Shown in pieces: positions 29,500 to 37,008 of a DNA stretch of 64,000 bases. The stretch is taken from NCBI GenBank assembly GCA_964407265.1, contig CAYOUV010000005.1:1-64000 (forward strand), in the 5' to 3' direction. The notes beneath the pieces were generated by a model, which worked only from the letters and a program-made list of their open reading frames with translations, was not told the DNA's origin and searched no databases. How positions within the stretch are numbered: position 1 is the first letter of the stretch; each line of letters begins with the position of its first letter. The translations under genes and the position numbers were made by a program. Source of the DNA: CAYOUV01 sp964407265 (lineage in GTDB: Bacteria > Chloroflexota > Anaerolineae > Anaerolineales > Villigracilaceae).

Positions 29500-30473
29500 T
29501 GGGCTATTTTCTCGGCATTGACGTTGGTTCGTCCAAAACGCACGCCCTGATAGCGGATGATACCGGTGGTTGTGTTGGCTTTGGTAAAGCCTGGGGTGGC
29601 AACCATCAGGGCCTGGGCTATGACGGGTTGGTCGAGGTACTCAGGCAATCCTTCGAGCAGGCCAGTCGGATGGCTGGTCTGACTACCGATGAAATTAAGG
29701 GTGCGGGTTTTGGCGTGGCAGGCTACGACTTCCCCTCCGACCGGGAACCGCACCTGGAAGCCATTGCCAAGCTTGGATTGGTCTGCCCGGTGGAAGTGGT
29801 CAACGACGGCTTGAACGGCTTGCTGGCCGGTACAACCCATGGTTTTGGTGTAAATGTCACGGCCGGATCGGGCGTCAACTGCTGCGGGCGGGGCCCAAAC
29901 GGCGAGGAGGGCCGCATCGTCGGCAACGGCTCCTCATTTGGTGAGTTCGGCGGGGGGATCGAGATCGTTTGGAAAGGCCTGCACATGGTCAATTATGCCT
30001 GGATCAAGCGCATCCCGCCGACCGCTCTGACGGCCATCTACCTGGAGGCCACGGGTGCCAAAAACGAACTCGACCTGATGGAAGGTCTCTCAAACGATTA
30101 TTACCACCTTTTCCCTTTCATCGCAGTCAAAGTTTTCGAGGCGGCCCAGGCTGGCGATCGGGCCGCTCGCGAGGTCTTGTATTGGGCGGGCGAGGAGCTT
30201 GGCTGGCTGGCAGTCGCAGTCGCTCGTCAGATCGGCATGCAGCAGGACCAAGTCGAGATCGTCCAATCGGGCAGCGTATTCGAGGGCGGGGAACTGCTCA
30301 CCAAACCGATGTGCCAGGTCGTCCTCAAGCACATGCCCCAGGCCCGCATCACCCGCCTCGACGGCCCGCCCGTGGTCGGTCCCGTCCTGCTCGGCATGCA
30401 GACGGCCGGTGTGGACGGTTACCCTGTCCGCCACACGCTGATCCAAACCGCCAAGGAACTGGTGCAAGAATGA
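29499..30473 (+). CDS. BadF/BadG/BcrA/BcrD-type kinase (N-acetylglucosamine kinase-like)
   Basis: A 324-residue ASKHA-fold ATPase. Phosphate-1 motif GIDVGSSKTHALIAD at the N-terminus, phosphate-2 region VTAGSGVNCCG and adenosine-site glycine pattern VEIVQSGSVFEGGELL near the C-terminus. In a sugar cluster this family usually means an N-acetylglucosamine or glucosamine kinase. The start ATG at 29499 overlaps the previous stop (TGATG). It could supply the phosphorylated substrate for the GH4 enzyme. Confidence 0.82.
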   Translation: MGYFLGIDVGSSKTHALIADDTGGCVGFGKAWGGNHQGLGYDGLVEVLRQSFEQASRMAGLTTDEIKGAGFGVAGYDFPSDREPHLEAIAKLGLVCPVEVVNDGLNGLLAGTTHGFGVNVTAGSGVNCCGRGPNGEEGRIVGNGSSFGEFGGGIEIVWKGLHMVNYAWIKRIPPTALTAIYLEATGAKNELDLMEGLSNDYYHLFPFIAVKVFEAAQAGDRAAREVLYWAGEELGWLAVAVARQIGMQQDQVEIVQSGSVFEGGELLTKPMCQVVLKHMPQARITRLDGPPVVGPVLLGMQTAGVDGYPVRHTLIQTAKELVQE

Positions 30474-31672
30474 AAATTGGATACGCGCAACAATTCATCA
30501 CGCCCTCGCTCGACAACCCCGTTTTTCTAGCAGGCTTCGGCAACAACCGCCGGGCCGAAACCATCCACGACGACCTCAGCGTGCGAGCACTCAGCATTCA
30601 CACCGCAGAACTCACCCTGGTCCTGTGCGCTCTCGATCTGATCGGTTTCTTCCGCCCCGATGTGCAGGATATCATCCGCCAGGTTCATAATAACCACCCC
30701 GGTCTGCAGATCGTGATTGCCTCCACCCACACCCACCACGGTCCGGATACGATGGGTTTGTGGGGGCCGGATGACAGAACGCGTGGTGTGGATGCCGATT
30801 ACCTGCTCAACCTGAAAGCCAAAATCTTCGAGACCATCCTGGCTTCGCTCTCGGAGGCTCCGACCGCGCTCAGCACAGGTCTCAAACCAGCCACCGTTAA
30901 AACAACTTCCGTTCACGTCCCCGGCCTGGTCAAGAACGCCCGCAACCCGGAAATCCTGGATGACGAGCTCACCCTGCTCCAATTCCTGGCCGGCGATCAA
31001 AAACCCCTGGCTACAGTCTTTAATTTTCCCTGCCACCCGGAAGTGCTTTGGGAACACAATCCGCATATCAGCGCCGATTATCCCGGCTACCTGCGAAATG
31101 AGGTCGAGCGGGTCACGGGTGCGCCGTGCCTCTTTTTCTCCGGCGCTCTGGGAGGCATGCTGACGCCCGATGTCATCGACCATTCTTTCGAAGAAGCCGA
31201 GTCAATGGGCAAGAAGCTGGCCGCGGAAGGTCTGAAGGCCCTCCAACAGATCGGCCTGCAGGACCAGCCGGTCAAGATCAGCCTGCAGAAAAAAGAAGTA
31301 CAGGTTAAGCTGACCAATATCCTGTATAAGGTTGCCTTCATGCGCAAACTGCTGCCGGATGTGCGGACGAAGGGAAAGATCACAACCGAAGTCAACCTGA
31401 TCAAGCTCGGCGATTTGTGGCTGGCGACGGTCCCGGGCGAAATGCTCCCCAAACTGGGACTGGCACTTAAGGCCAGTTTGAAGGAAGCTGGCGCCAAGGT
31501 CGCTGGCGTGATCGGGTTGGCCAACGACGAAGTAGGATACATTCTCCCAGCGGAGGCTTTCAAATACCCGTTGAATCCCCTCAATCCCGGCGCACATTAC
31601 GAAGAAACCAACTCGATCAGCAAGGCAGTCGGGCCGAAAGTGATGGAAGCGGTTTTGAGCCTACTCAAATAA
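30470..31672 (+). CDS. Neutral/alkaline ceramidase-like hydrolase (copy 1)
   Basis: A 400-residue protein, shorter than true neutral ceramidases and corresponding to their N-terminal catalytic domain. It starts with the family-typical IGYAQQFITP and GFGNNRRAETIHDDLSVRAL. Metal-ligand histidines lie in ASTHTHHGPDTMGLWG, NFPCHPEVLW follows, and FFSGALGGMLTP matches the family Gly-rich segment. No signal peptide, unlike secreted ceramidases. Ceramidases cleave an amide bond; cytosolic relatives in sugar clusters are uncharacterised and may act on N-acyl sugars. The ATG overlaps the kinase stop codon. Confidence 0.75.
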   Translation: MKIGYAQQFITPSLDNPVFLAGFGNNRRAETIHDDLSVRALSIHTAELTLVLCALDLIGFFRPDVQDIIRQVHNNHPGLQIVIASTHTHHGPDTMGLWGPDDRTRGVDADYLLNLKAKIFETILASLSEAPTALSTGLKPATVKTTSVHVPGLVKNARNPEILDDELTLLQFLAGDQKPLATVFNFPCHPEVLWEHNPHISADYPGYLRNEVERVTGAPCLFFSGALGGMLTPDVIDHSFEEAESMGKKLAAEGLKALQQIGLQDQPVKISLQKKEVQVKLTNILYKVAFMRKLLPDVRTKGKITTEVNLIKLGDLWLATVPGEMLPKLGLALKASLKEAGAKVAGVIGLANDEVGYILPAEAFKYPLNPLNPGAHYEETNSISKAVGPKVMEAVLSLLK

Positions 31673-31687
31673 TTATTGGAGGTTTTC

Positions 31688-32968
31688 ATGTCTCAATTAG
31701 CAATTCTCGGCGGGCCGAAAACCCGCACCGAAGCCTATCCCGCATGGCCCGTCTGGGACCAACGCGACATCGAGGCAGTCACCGAGGTAATCAAATCCGG
31801 GCGTTGGGGCGGATTCCCCTACCCCGGCCCGAAGACAGCCGAACTGGCTCGCAAGTTCGCTGAAATGCAGGGCGGTGGTTACGCCGTTCCAATGGCGAAC
31901 GGCACCGTCAGCATGGAGGTGGCCTGCCGCGCGGCCGGCATCGGTTGGGGCGACGAGGTGATCGTGCCGGCCTACACCTTCCAGGCGACAGCTGCTGCCC
32001 CCATGTCAGCCGGCGCCATCCCGGTCATCGTCGACGTTGATCCAAGCACCTACTGCATCGATCCCAAGGCGATCGCGCGAGCCATTACATCAAAGACAAA
32101 AGCCATCATTCCGGTCCATCTCGGGCACCAGATGGCTGACATGGACGCCATCATGCAGATTGCCGGGAAGCACAATTTGATCGTGATCGAAGACTGTGCC
32201 CACGCCCACGGTGCCAGGTGGAATGGCCAAGGAGCAGGCACGCTCGGACATTTCGGTTCGTTCAGCCTGCAATCCTCCAAGACCCTGACCACCGGTGAGG
32301 GCGGCATCCTGCTGTGCCGCACGCCCGAGCTGGCCGCCAAAGCTGCCAGCATCATCGACTGCGGGCGCCCCCACGCCCTCGGTGGTGGTCCCGAGGATGA
32401 CAGCATGGGTTTCCAGGTCGGCGGCAATTACCGATTAAGTGAGATCGCTGCGGCGCTGGCACTGGTCGGTCTGCAGCGCTTTCCGGCCCAGGCCAAACAA
32501 CGGGAAGAAATGGCCGCTTATATGGATGAGTCGCTGAGTGAGATCAACGGCGTGCGCGTGCTCAAACGAGACCCACGGCACACCACGCGTTCGTTCTACC
32601 GCTATATGTTCGCCATCCATCCCGAAGAGTTCGGCGTGGAGCACGACGTCTTGTGCGCGGCGCTGGACGCCGAAGGGGTAGGCTGCTGGGTGGGCTACGA
32701 AGCCATGCATCATTACACGCTGTTTCAGCCGCAAAAGTCCAAACTGGCTGTGCCGAGCGCCTTCCCCGAGTATTTCGCGTTCGATGAGATGAACCTGCCT
32801 GAAGCAACCCGCGCCTGCGAGCACGAAGCCGTCTGGCTGGACGAAGCTGTCTTCCGCAGCGGAGTGGGCGGCGTGGACGATGCCGTGACCGCCCTCAAAA
32901 AAATCCAGGAGCATGCCAAAGAACTGGCTGAGGCCTCCCAAAAACTGCGCGAACAGTACGGGAAATAG
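31688..32968 (+). CDS. DegT/DnrJ/EryC1/StrS aminotransferase
   Basis: A 426-residue PLP-dependent sugar/cyclitol aminotransferase. The start is the ATG at 31688 behind GGAGG. The opening (AILGGPKTRTEAYPAWPVWD, then SGRWGG) resembles the branch with AHBA synthases and scyllo-inosose aminotransferases. The PLP lysine lies in SLQSSKTLTTGEGG, and the Asp that contacts the pyridine nitrogen in IEDCAHAHGA. It transfers an amino group between glutamate/glutamine and a keto sugar or keto cyclitol. In a catabolic cluster it may run in the deaminating direction. Confidence 0.86.
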   Translation: MSQLAILGGPKTRTEAYPAWPVWDQRDIEAVTEVIKSGRWGGFPYPGPKTAELARKFAEMQGGGYAVPMANGTVSMEVACRAAGIGWGDEVIVPAYTFQATAAAPMSAGAIPVIVDVDPSTYCIDPKAIARAITSKTKAIIPVHLGHQMADMDAIMQIAGKHNLIVIEDCAHAHGARWNGQGAGTLGHFGSFSLQSSKTLTTGEGGILLCRTPELAAKAASIIDCGRPHALGGGPEDDSMGFQVGGNYRLSEIAAALALVGLQRFPAQAKQREEMAAYMDESLSEINGVRVLKRDPRHTTRSFYRYMFAIHPEEFGVEHDVLCAALDAEGVGCWVGYEAMHHYTLFQPQKSKLAVPSAFPEYFAFDEMNLPEATRACEHEAVWLDEAVFRSGVGGVDDAVTALKKIQEHAKELAEASQKLREQYGK

Positions 32969-33044
32969 GCACGTGCAATTCCGAATTTTTTCAGGATTGG
33001 TTCAAATGTGAACGTCATTTCGCAAAACCTGACTGGAGGATCGA

Positions 33045-34382
33045 ATGAGCACAAACAAACTGCCCTTCTGGCGCATTGCGCTTTACTCCAGCGCTTCAGC
33101 CGGACTGAACATTCTGGCCATAACCACCAGTACCTGGTTGTTGTTCTTCTATGCGCCGCCGCCTGATTCGGGCCGGCCAGCCTACCTGCCGGTGGCGCTG
33201 GTAGGCGTGCTGCTGACCATCGCCAGCCTGTGGGACGCCGGTATCGACCCCTTCATCGGCCACTGGTCCGATACGCTGCGCTCGCGCTGGGGCCGCCGCA
33301 AGCCATTCCTGCTGTTCGCCTCCCCGTTCGTTTTGCTGGGCGCCATCCTGCTCTGGACGCCGCCCGGTGGGTCGAACTTCACCATCAACGCGATCTACCT
33401 GATGATCATCATTCTGATCTACCACACCAGTTACAGCCTGGTCGGCATCCCCTATGACGGGACGCTGCCTGAAATGGCGCCCGAATCCCACCAGCGCGTC
33501 GGCTTGAGCTACTGGAAGAGCGTCTTCGGCATTATCGGCGTACTGATCGGCTCGCTGGTGGCTGCTCCGCTCTTCAGCAGCATCGGGCCGGTCGCCATGG
33601 GTGCGGTGGTAGGCGTCGTTGCCATCGTCACCATTTATCTGACCCTGTTCGGATTGCGCGAGACCGACCGCCCGCTGGGCGAACCGATGACCGCTGTCGA
33701 AGGGCTGAAAGCGACCTTTCGCAACAACCAGTTCATCGTGCTCTTCATCTCGACCTTGTTCGTCCACGTAGCCTACCAGATGGTCCTGGCCAACTTCCCC
33801 TATTTCGTCACGCTCGTCCTGGGACAAAGTGAAGCCGAGGTCGGCATTTACCAGGGCGTGCTGATCATCATCATGGCGCTCACCGGTCCATTCTGGACCT
33901 GGTTGAATCGCAAATACAGCCAGCGCACACTGCTCAACGCCAGTATGCTCAGCCTGGGCCTGGCTTTCGCACTGGGCTACCTGGTCGGCGCGATACCGGG
34001 CGTCTCTCTTGAAATCCAGGCTTTCGTCTTTGCGGCGCTGGTCGGCAGCACGCTGGGCGGCTATCTGATCATCATTTACGCCATGATGGGCAATGTGGTC
34101 GATTACGACGAGCTCCGGACCGGTCGCCGCCGCGAAGCCATCTACTACGGGACATTCTCCTTTGCCATCGGACTGGGCACCTCGGTCGGGACCCTGGTGC
34201 TGCCGTTGCTGCTGCAGGGGTTCGGCTACACCCGTGCCAACCCGCTCGGCGTGCGGCTGGCATTTCCAGTCATGGCCATTTTAATGTTCGTTGGGTATGT
34301 TGTCTTCCAGAAATACCGTCTCGGGGATACCATCGAAGAAACCCGCAAGAATTTAGGGCTTGAGGAGGCGATCAATGACTGA
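33045..34382 (+). CDS. GPH-family sugar:cation symporter (second copy)
   Basis: A 445-residue, 12-helix transporter of the same family as the gene at 28150 but clearly diverged. The loop motif reads GHWSDTLRSRWGRRKPFLL and the later loop MMGNVVDYDELRTGRRREAIYYG. ACTGGAGGATCG precedes the ATG. 76 bp separate it from the aminotransferase, with no obvious terminator, so it is probably part of the same transcript. Confidence 0.88.
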   Translation: MSTNKLPFWRIALYSSASAGLNILAITTSTWLLFFYAPPPDSGRPAYLPVALVGVLLTIASLWDAGIDPFIGHWSDTLRSRWGRRKPFLLFASPFVLLGAILLWTPPGGSNFTINAIYLMIIILIYHTSYSLVGIPYDGTLPEMAPESHQRVGLSYWKSVFGIIGVLIGSLVAAPLFSSIGPVAMGAVVGVVAIVTIYLTLFGLRETDRPLGEPMTAVEGLKATFRNNQFIVLFISTLFVHVAYQMVLANFPYFVTLVLGQSEAEVGIYQGVLIIIMALTGPFWTWLNRKYSQRTLLNASMLSLGLAFALGYLVGAIPGVSLEIQAFVFAALVGSTLGGYLIIIYAMMGNVVDYDELRTGRRREAIYYGTFSFAIGLGTSVGTLVLPLLLQGFGYTRANPLGVRLAFPVMAILMFVGYVVFQKYRLGDTIEETRKNLGLEEAIND

Positions 34383-35715
34383 AGCGAACCTGTATGCCGG
34401 CGTCGCACGCCGTATCATCACCCCACCTGAAGGAATCTTTTTGATCGGTTACGGTGACCGCACCAAAGGCAATCTTGGCGTGCATGATGACCTGACCGCG
34501 ACAGCCCTGGTCCTGGATGACGGATCCATTCGAATCGCCATCGTCGCTCTGGATATGCTGGCAATCAATGAATTCGTCGTCGATCGCCTCCGCGCCCGCC
34601 TGGCCCCAACCGAGCCCATCCTATGTTGTTCCCACACTCACTCTGGTCCAATCGCGTTCGCTGACAATAAATCGCCCCGGAAAAATCGGGAATACATCGA
34701 CTCATTGGTCGCCATCATTGTGGAGGCGGTGCAAAGCGCGGAAACGGCTCTTTTACCGGCACGCTTGGAATACGCGCTTGGGGAGGGGTCCGTTGGGATC
34801 AACCGTCGCGAGCAAATGCCGGATGGTCATTTCGAGATCGGGCGCAATCCAGATGGTCCGCGGGACAAATCGGTGCAGATTATCAGCGTTCTGACCGATG
34901 CAGGGAGGCGTAAAGGTGATCGAGAGGGAACGCGGCTGGCGACCATCGTCAATTACGCCTGCCATGGTACGGTGCTTGGGCCGGACAATCTTCTCGTCTC
35001 AGCCGACTGGATCGGCGTGATGCGCGATAAAGTTGAAAAAAAGCTTGGAGGTTGGACTCTCTTCCTGCAGGGGGCAGCAGCAAATATAAACCCTGACATG
35101 TACTGGGAAGACGCACAAGCTTTCGAGATGGTCACCGAACAGGGTTCACGTGTGGCGCAGACTGTGCTGGCAGCCATAGAAGAAAAGTCAGAAGCGCTTC
35201 AAGCACTCCCACTGCGTCTCGAACGCGCCGAAGCCTGGATGCCAACTGAAACTGAGGTCACCAGCTCCCGTCCACCTAAAAATTACGGCAAACCGCTCCT
35301 GGCCATGGCGCACCTGCCAGGCTGGCTGGCCTTCCTGGCTGATCCACTGCTCAATCAGCGTTATCCGTGGAAATCCGTCATCGAAGCCAGGAACGGATTC
35401 TGGGCGGTCCCCATGCGGATCAATACCGTTCGAATGGGCGAACTGGCACTGGTATCTTTTGCTGCCGAGACGTTCACCGAGATTGGCATGCGGGTCAAGA
35501 ACGGGTCACCTGCCAAATATACGCTTTTCGCCAGCCTGAGTGACGGTTGCATCAGCTACCTGCACTCAGAAGAATCGCATGGGGAGGGCGGTTATGAAGT
35601 TGACGTAGCCCCCCTGGCATACCGCTATCCGGGCAAGTTACAGGCGCAATGCGAAGGAATCGCCTTGGGTGCCACCAGCCGGATGCTGGGACGAATAATG
35701 GAAACAGGAAAGTAA
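34375..35715 (+). CDS. Neutral/alkaline ceramidase-like hydrolase (copy 2)
   Basis: A 446-residue paralogue of the gene at 30470. It shows VARRIITPPEGIFLIGYGDR, HDDLTATALVLDD, histidines in CCSHTHSGP and NYACHGTVLG, and FLQGAAANINPD. Chosen start 34375 behind GAGGAGG, overlapping the symporter stop by 8 bp. The last gene of the plus-strand sugar cluster; the next gene is convergent. No secretion signal. Substrate unknown; two such enzymes in one cluster suggest two related amide-containing substrates or sequential steps. Confidence 0.75.
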   Translation: MTEANLYAGVARRIITPPEGIFLIGYGDRTKGNLGVHDDLTATALVLDDGSIRIAIVALDMLAINEFVVDRLRARLAPTEPILCCSHTHSGPIAFADNKSPRKNREYIDSLVAIIVEAVQSAETALLPARLEYALGEGSVGINRREQMPDGHFEIGRNPDGPRDKSVQIISVLTDAGRRKGDREGTRLATIVNYACHGTVLGPDNLLVSADWIGVMRDKVEKKLGGWTLFLQGAAANINPDMYWEDAQAFEMVTEQGSRVAQTVLAAIEEKSEALQALPLRLERAEAWMPTETEVTSSRPPKNYGKPLLAMAHLPGWLAFLADPLLNQRYPWKSVIEARNGFWAVPMRINTVRMGELALVSFAAETFTEIGMRVKNGSPAKYTLFASLSDGCISYLHSEESHGEGGYEVDVAPLAYRYPGKLQAQCEGIALGATSRMLGRIMETGK

Positions 35716-35774
35716 TATGTTCTCCTGGAATCCGAATACTCACCTACACAGGGAATGTAATCGGTGGGTTGGAT

Positions 35775-36386
35775 TCAGATCGCCGCCTCCTGCGGGATGG
35801 CGAAATACAATTTATGCGCAACCCGGTAGTAGCCAGCCTGGGCGCATGGTTTGCAGAGCGTAAGTCCATTTTGATGGATCTCGCGCTCATTCATGATCTC
35901 TTCGCCGCAGCGGTCACAATTGACCCGCACGCCTGGCCTCGAGACAATTTTCTCAATCGGGGTATTTAATACCACCTCCCGGATCGTCAGCATATCTTCA
36001 TCTGGCATGCTTTGATAGGCCTGCATCTGGGCAAAATAATGACGCGCTTCCTGCGGGGCGGCTGCGTAGGCCCGTTCCCGGATGTCAGAACTAGGCGCGA
36101 CACGCACAGCGCGACCGGTGGTGGTATCCACAAACGTTGCGGCGATCTTGCCATAATCTTCAACACGCAAGGTACGATGTCCGACCGTGCAGCCGGTGGC
36201 TGCGATGACGCCATCCACAAAACATCCGTCTGTTTCTGAAATGACGAGCATCTGTTTTTTTAACGGCACTTCCTTGAGGCCGAGGGCCTTCAAGCCAGCC
36301 AACCCGATGCGTACGCCCAGGATCTGGCGCGGGCAGAGATGCGCGTGTTCGCGGGAGGAAAGTTCAAGCAGAGGTTGTAGGTTCAT
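35775..36386 (-). CDS. fmdE: FmdE-family protein (formylmethanofuran dehydrogenase subunit E-like)
   Basis: A 203-residue protein. The FmdE domain covers about residues 15-130: CPRQILGVRIGLAGLKALG, ISETDGCFVDGVIAATGCTVGHRTL and a KIAATFVDTTTGRAVRV strand. A C-terminal zinc-ribbon-like part has two CxxC pairs (CDRCGEE and CKPC). The start is ATG 36386 behind GGAGAA; a longer start at 36422 would run into the terminator. Bacterial FmdE proteins occur with molybdenum/tungsten enzymes but have no settled role. It is the last gene of the respiratory cluster, with its own riboswitch-like leader, which links it to molybdopterin or Mo/W status. Confidence 0.85.
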   Translation of the reverse strand: MNLQPLLELSSREHAHLCPRQILGVRIGLAGLKALGLKEVPLKKQMLVISETDGCFVDGVIAATGCTVGHRTLRVEDYGKIAATFVDTTTGRAVRVAPSSDIRERAYAAAPQEARHYFAQMQAYQSMPDEDMLTIREVVLNTPIEKIVSRPGVRVNCDRCGEEIMNEREIHQNGLTLCKPCAQAGYYRVAHKLYFAIPQEAAI

Positions 36387-36398
36387 TTTGGTTTCTCC

Positions 36399-36436
36399 AA
36401 AACTAAATAATAGCTGTCTCACACTTAAGAGACAGC
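36399..36436 (-). terminator. Intrinsic terminator in the fmdE leader
   Basis: On the minus strand GCTGTCTC, an 8 nt loop and GAGACAGC form a perfect 8 bp stem (36436-36413), followed by a T-rich tract (TATTATTTAGTTTT, 36412-36399). It sits between the riboswitch-like element and the fmdE start. The GAGAC at the 3' end of the riboswitch core could pair with GTCTC of the left arm, giving an antiterminator alternative. Confidence 0.65.
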
Positions 36437-36439
36437 CTC

Positions 36440-36570
36440 AAAGATCAAGGGGGTCTCCTTTCCAAGGCCAGATGCTCCTGGCGGGGGGATGAGCCGTTTC
36501 CAACCCATCCTGGATCACAATTGTGATCGGCCTGACCTCCATGTGCGATGCGCGAAGGCAATCAGGCTCG
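36440..36570 (-). ncRNA. Candidate molybdenum/tungsten cofactor (Moco/Tuco) riboswitch
   Basis: Reading the minus strand, the leader shows in order: an outer helix (GCCTGA with TCAGGC); the segment GGCCG; a hairpin from the perfect palindrome GATCACAATTGTGATC; CAGG; a second hairpin with a GAAA tetraloop (GATG..GTTG-GAAA-CGGC..CATC); a C-rich strand CCCCCCG; a small hairpin (GCCAG/CTGGC); and TTGGAAAGGAG. I recall the same order of GGCCG, hairpin, CCAGG, hairpin, CCTCCCG and TGGAAAGG from the E. coli moaA leader. The terminator immediately downstream fits a ligand-controlled switch. Not confirmed by a covariance model. Confidence 0.65.
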
Positions 36571-36589
36571 GAGAAAAATAATTAAGCAA

Positions 36590-37006
36590 TTACGCAGTGT
36601 GTAAGATCAACCGGTTATCCTTTGATATTTCGATGCGTAAAGTTGTTAAAGGTTTCACTGCCGGACCATGCGTCACTTTCCCGTCCGCGCCAAAGCGCGA
36701 ACCATGGCAGGGGCAGGCAAAACCGTCCGTTTTTTGTTCAACGGTACAACCCAGGTGGGTGCAGACCAGGCTCAAGGCGGAAAATCCGCTATCAGTGTGG
36801 AGCAAAACTGCCGGAGGTTCCGTAAGCAGCGTACGCGAACCGAGGGGATAATTATCAGCGGGTCCCAGGTCAAATTCCGTTTTCGGTTCGGGATTGGCCT
36901 CAAAGTCCAGGAAATGGAGCAATCCATCGAAGGCGAGCAGGCTGCTCAGGTAAAGAAATCCATTGCGGACTATTTTGAGAAAATCACGGCGGGATACGTC
37001 AGGCAT
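36590..37006 (-). CDS. Rieske iron-sulfur protein
   Basis: A 138-residue protein. The start is ATG 37006 behind GGAGAG, giving an N-terminal twin-arginine-like motif SRRDFLKIV and one anchor helix. The Rieske [2Fe-2S] ligands are in CTHLGC and CPCHGS, with the C-terminal fold PAVKPLTTLRIE. It should take electrons from quinol at cytochrome b and pass them to the multiheme cytochrome encoded 2 bp upstream. Together with that gene and cytochrome b it forms a bc-type complex. Confidence 0.93.
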   Translation of the reverse strand: MPDVSRRDFLKIVRNGFLYLSSLLAFDGLLHFLDFEANPEPKTEFDLGPADNYPLGSRTLLTEPPAVLLHTDSGFSALSLVCTHLGCTVEQKTDGFACPCHGSRFGADGKVTHGPAVKPLTTLRIEISKDNRLILHTA

Positions 37007-37008
37007 CG

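Noticed and set aside
29969..30469. N-terminal extension of the ceramidase-like protein by 167 residues
   Set aside because: The extension is Arg/Pro-rich, overlaps the kinase gene in another frame and lacks family likeness. The ATG at 30470 overlaps the kinase stop in the usual way.
17300..35715. A missing ABC ATPase gene hidden in the sugar cluster
   Set aside because: I looked for Walker A and LSGGQ motifs in all frames of the cluster and found none; a shared ATPase encoded elsewhere is the likely explanation.
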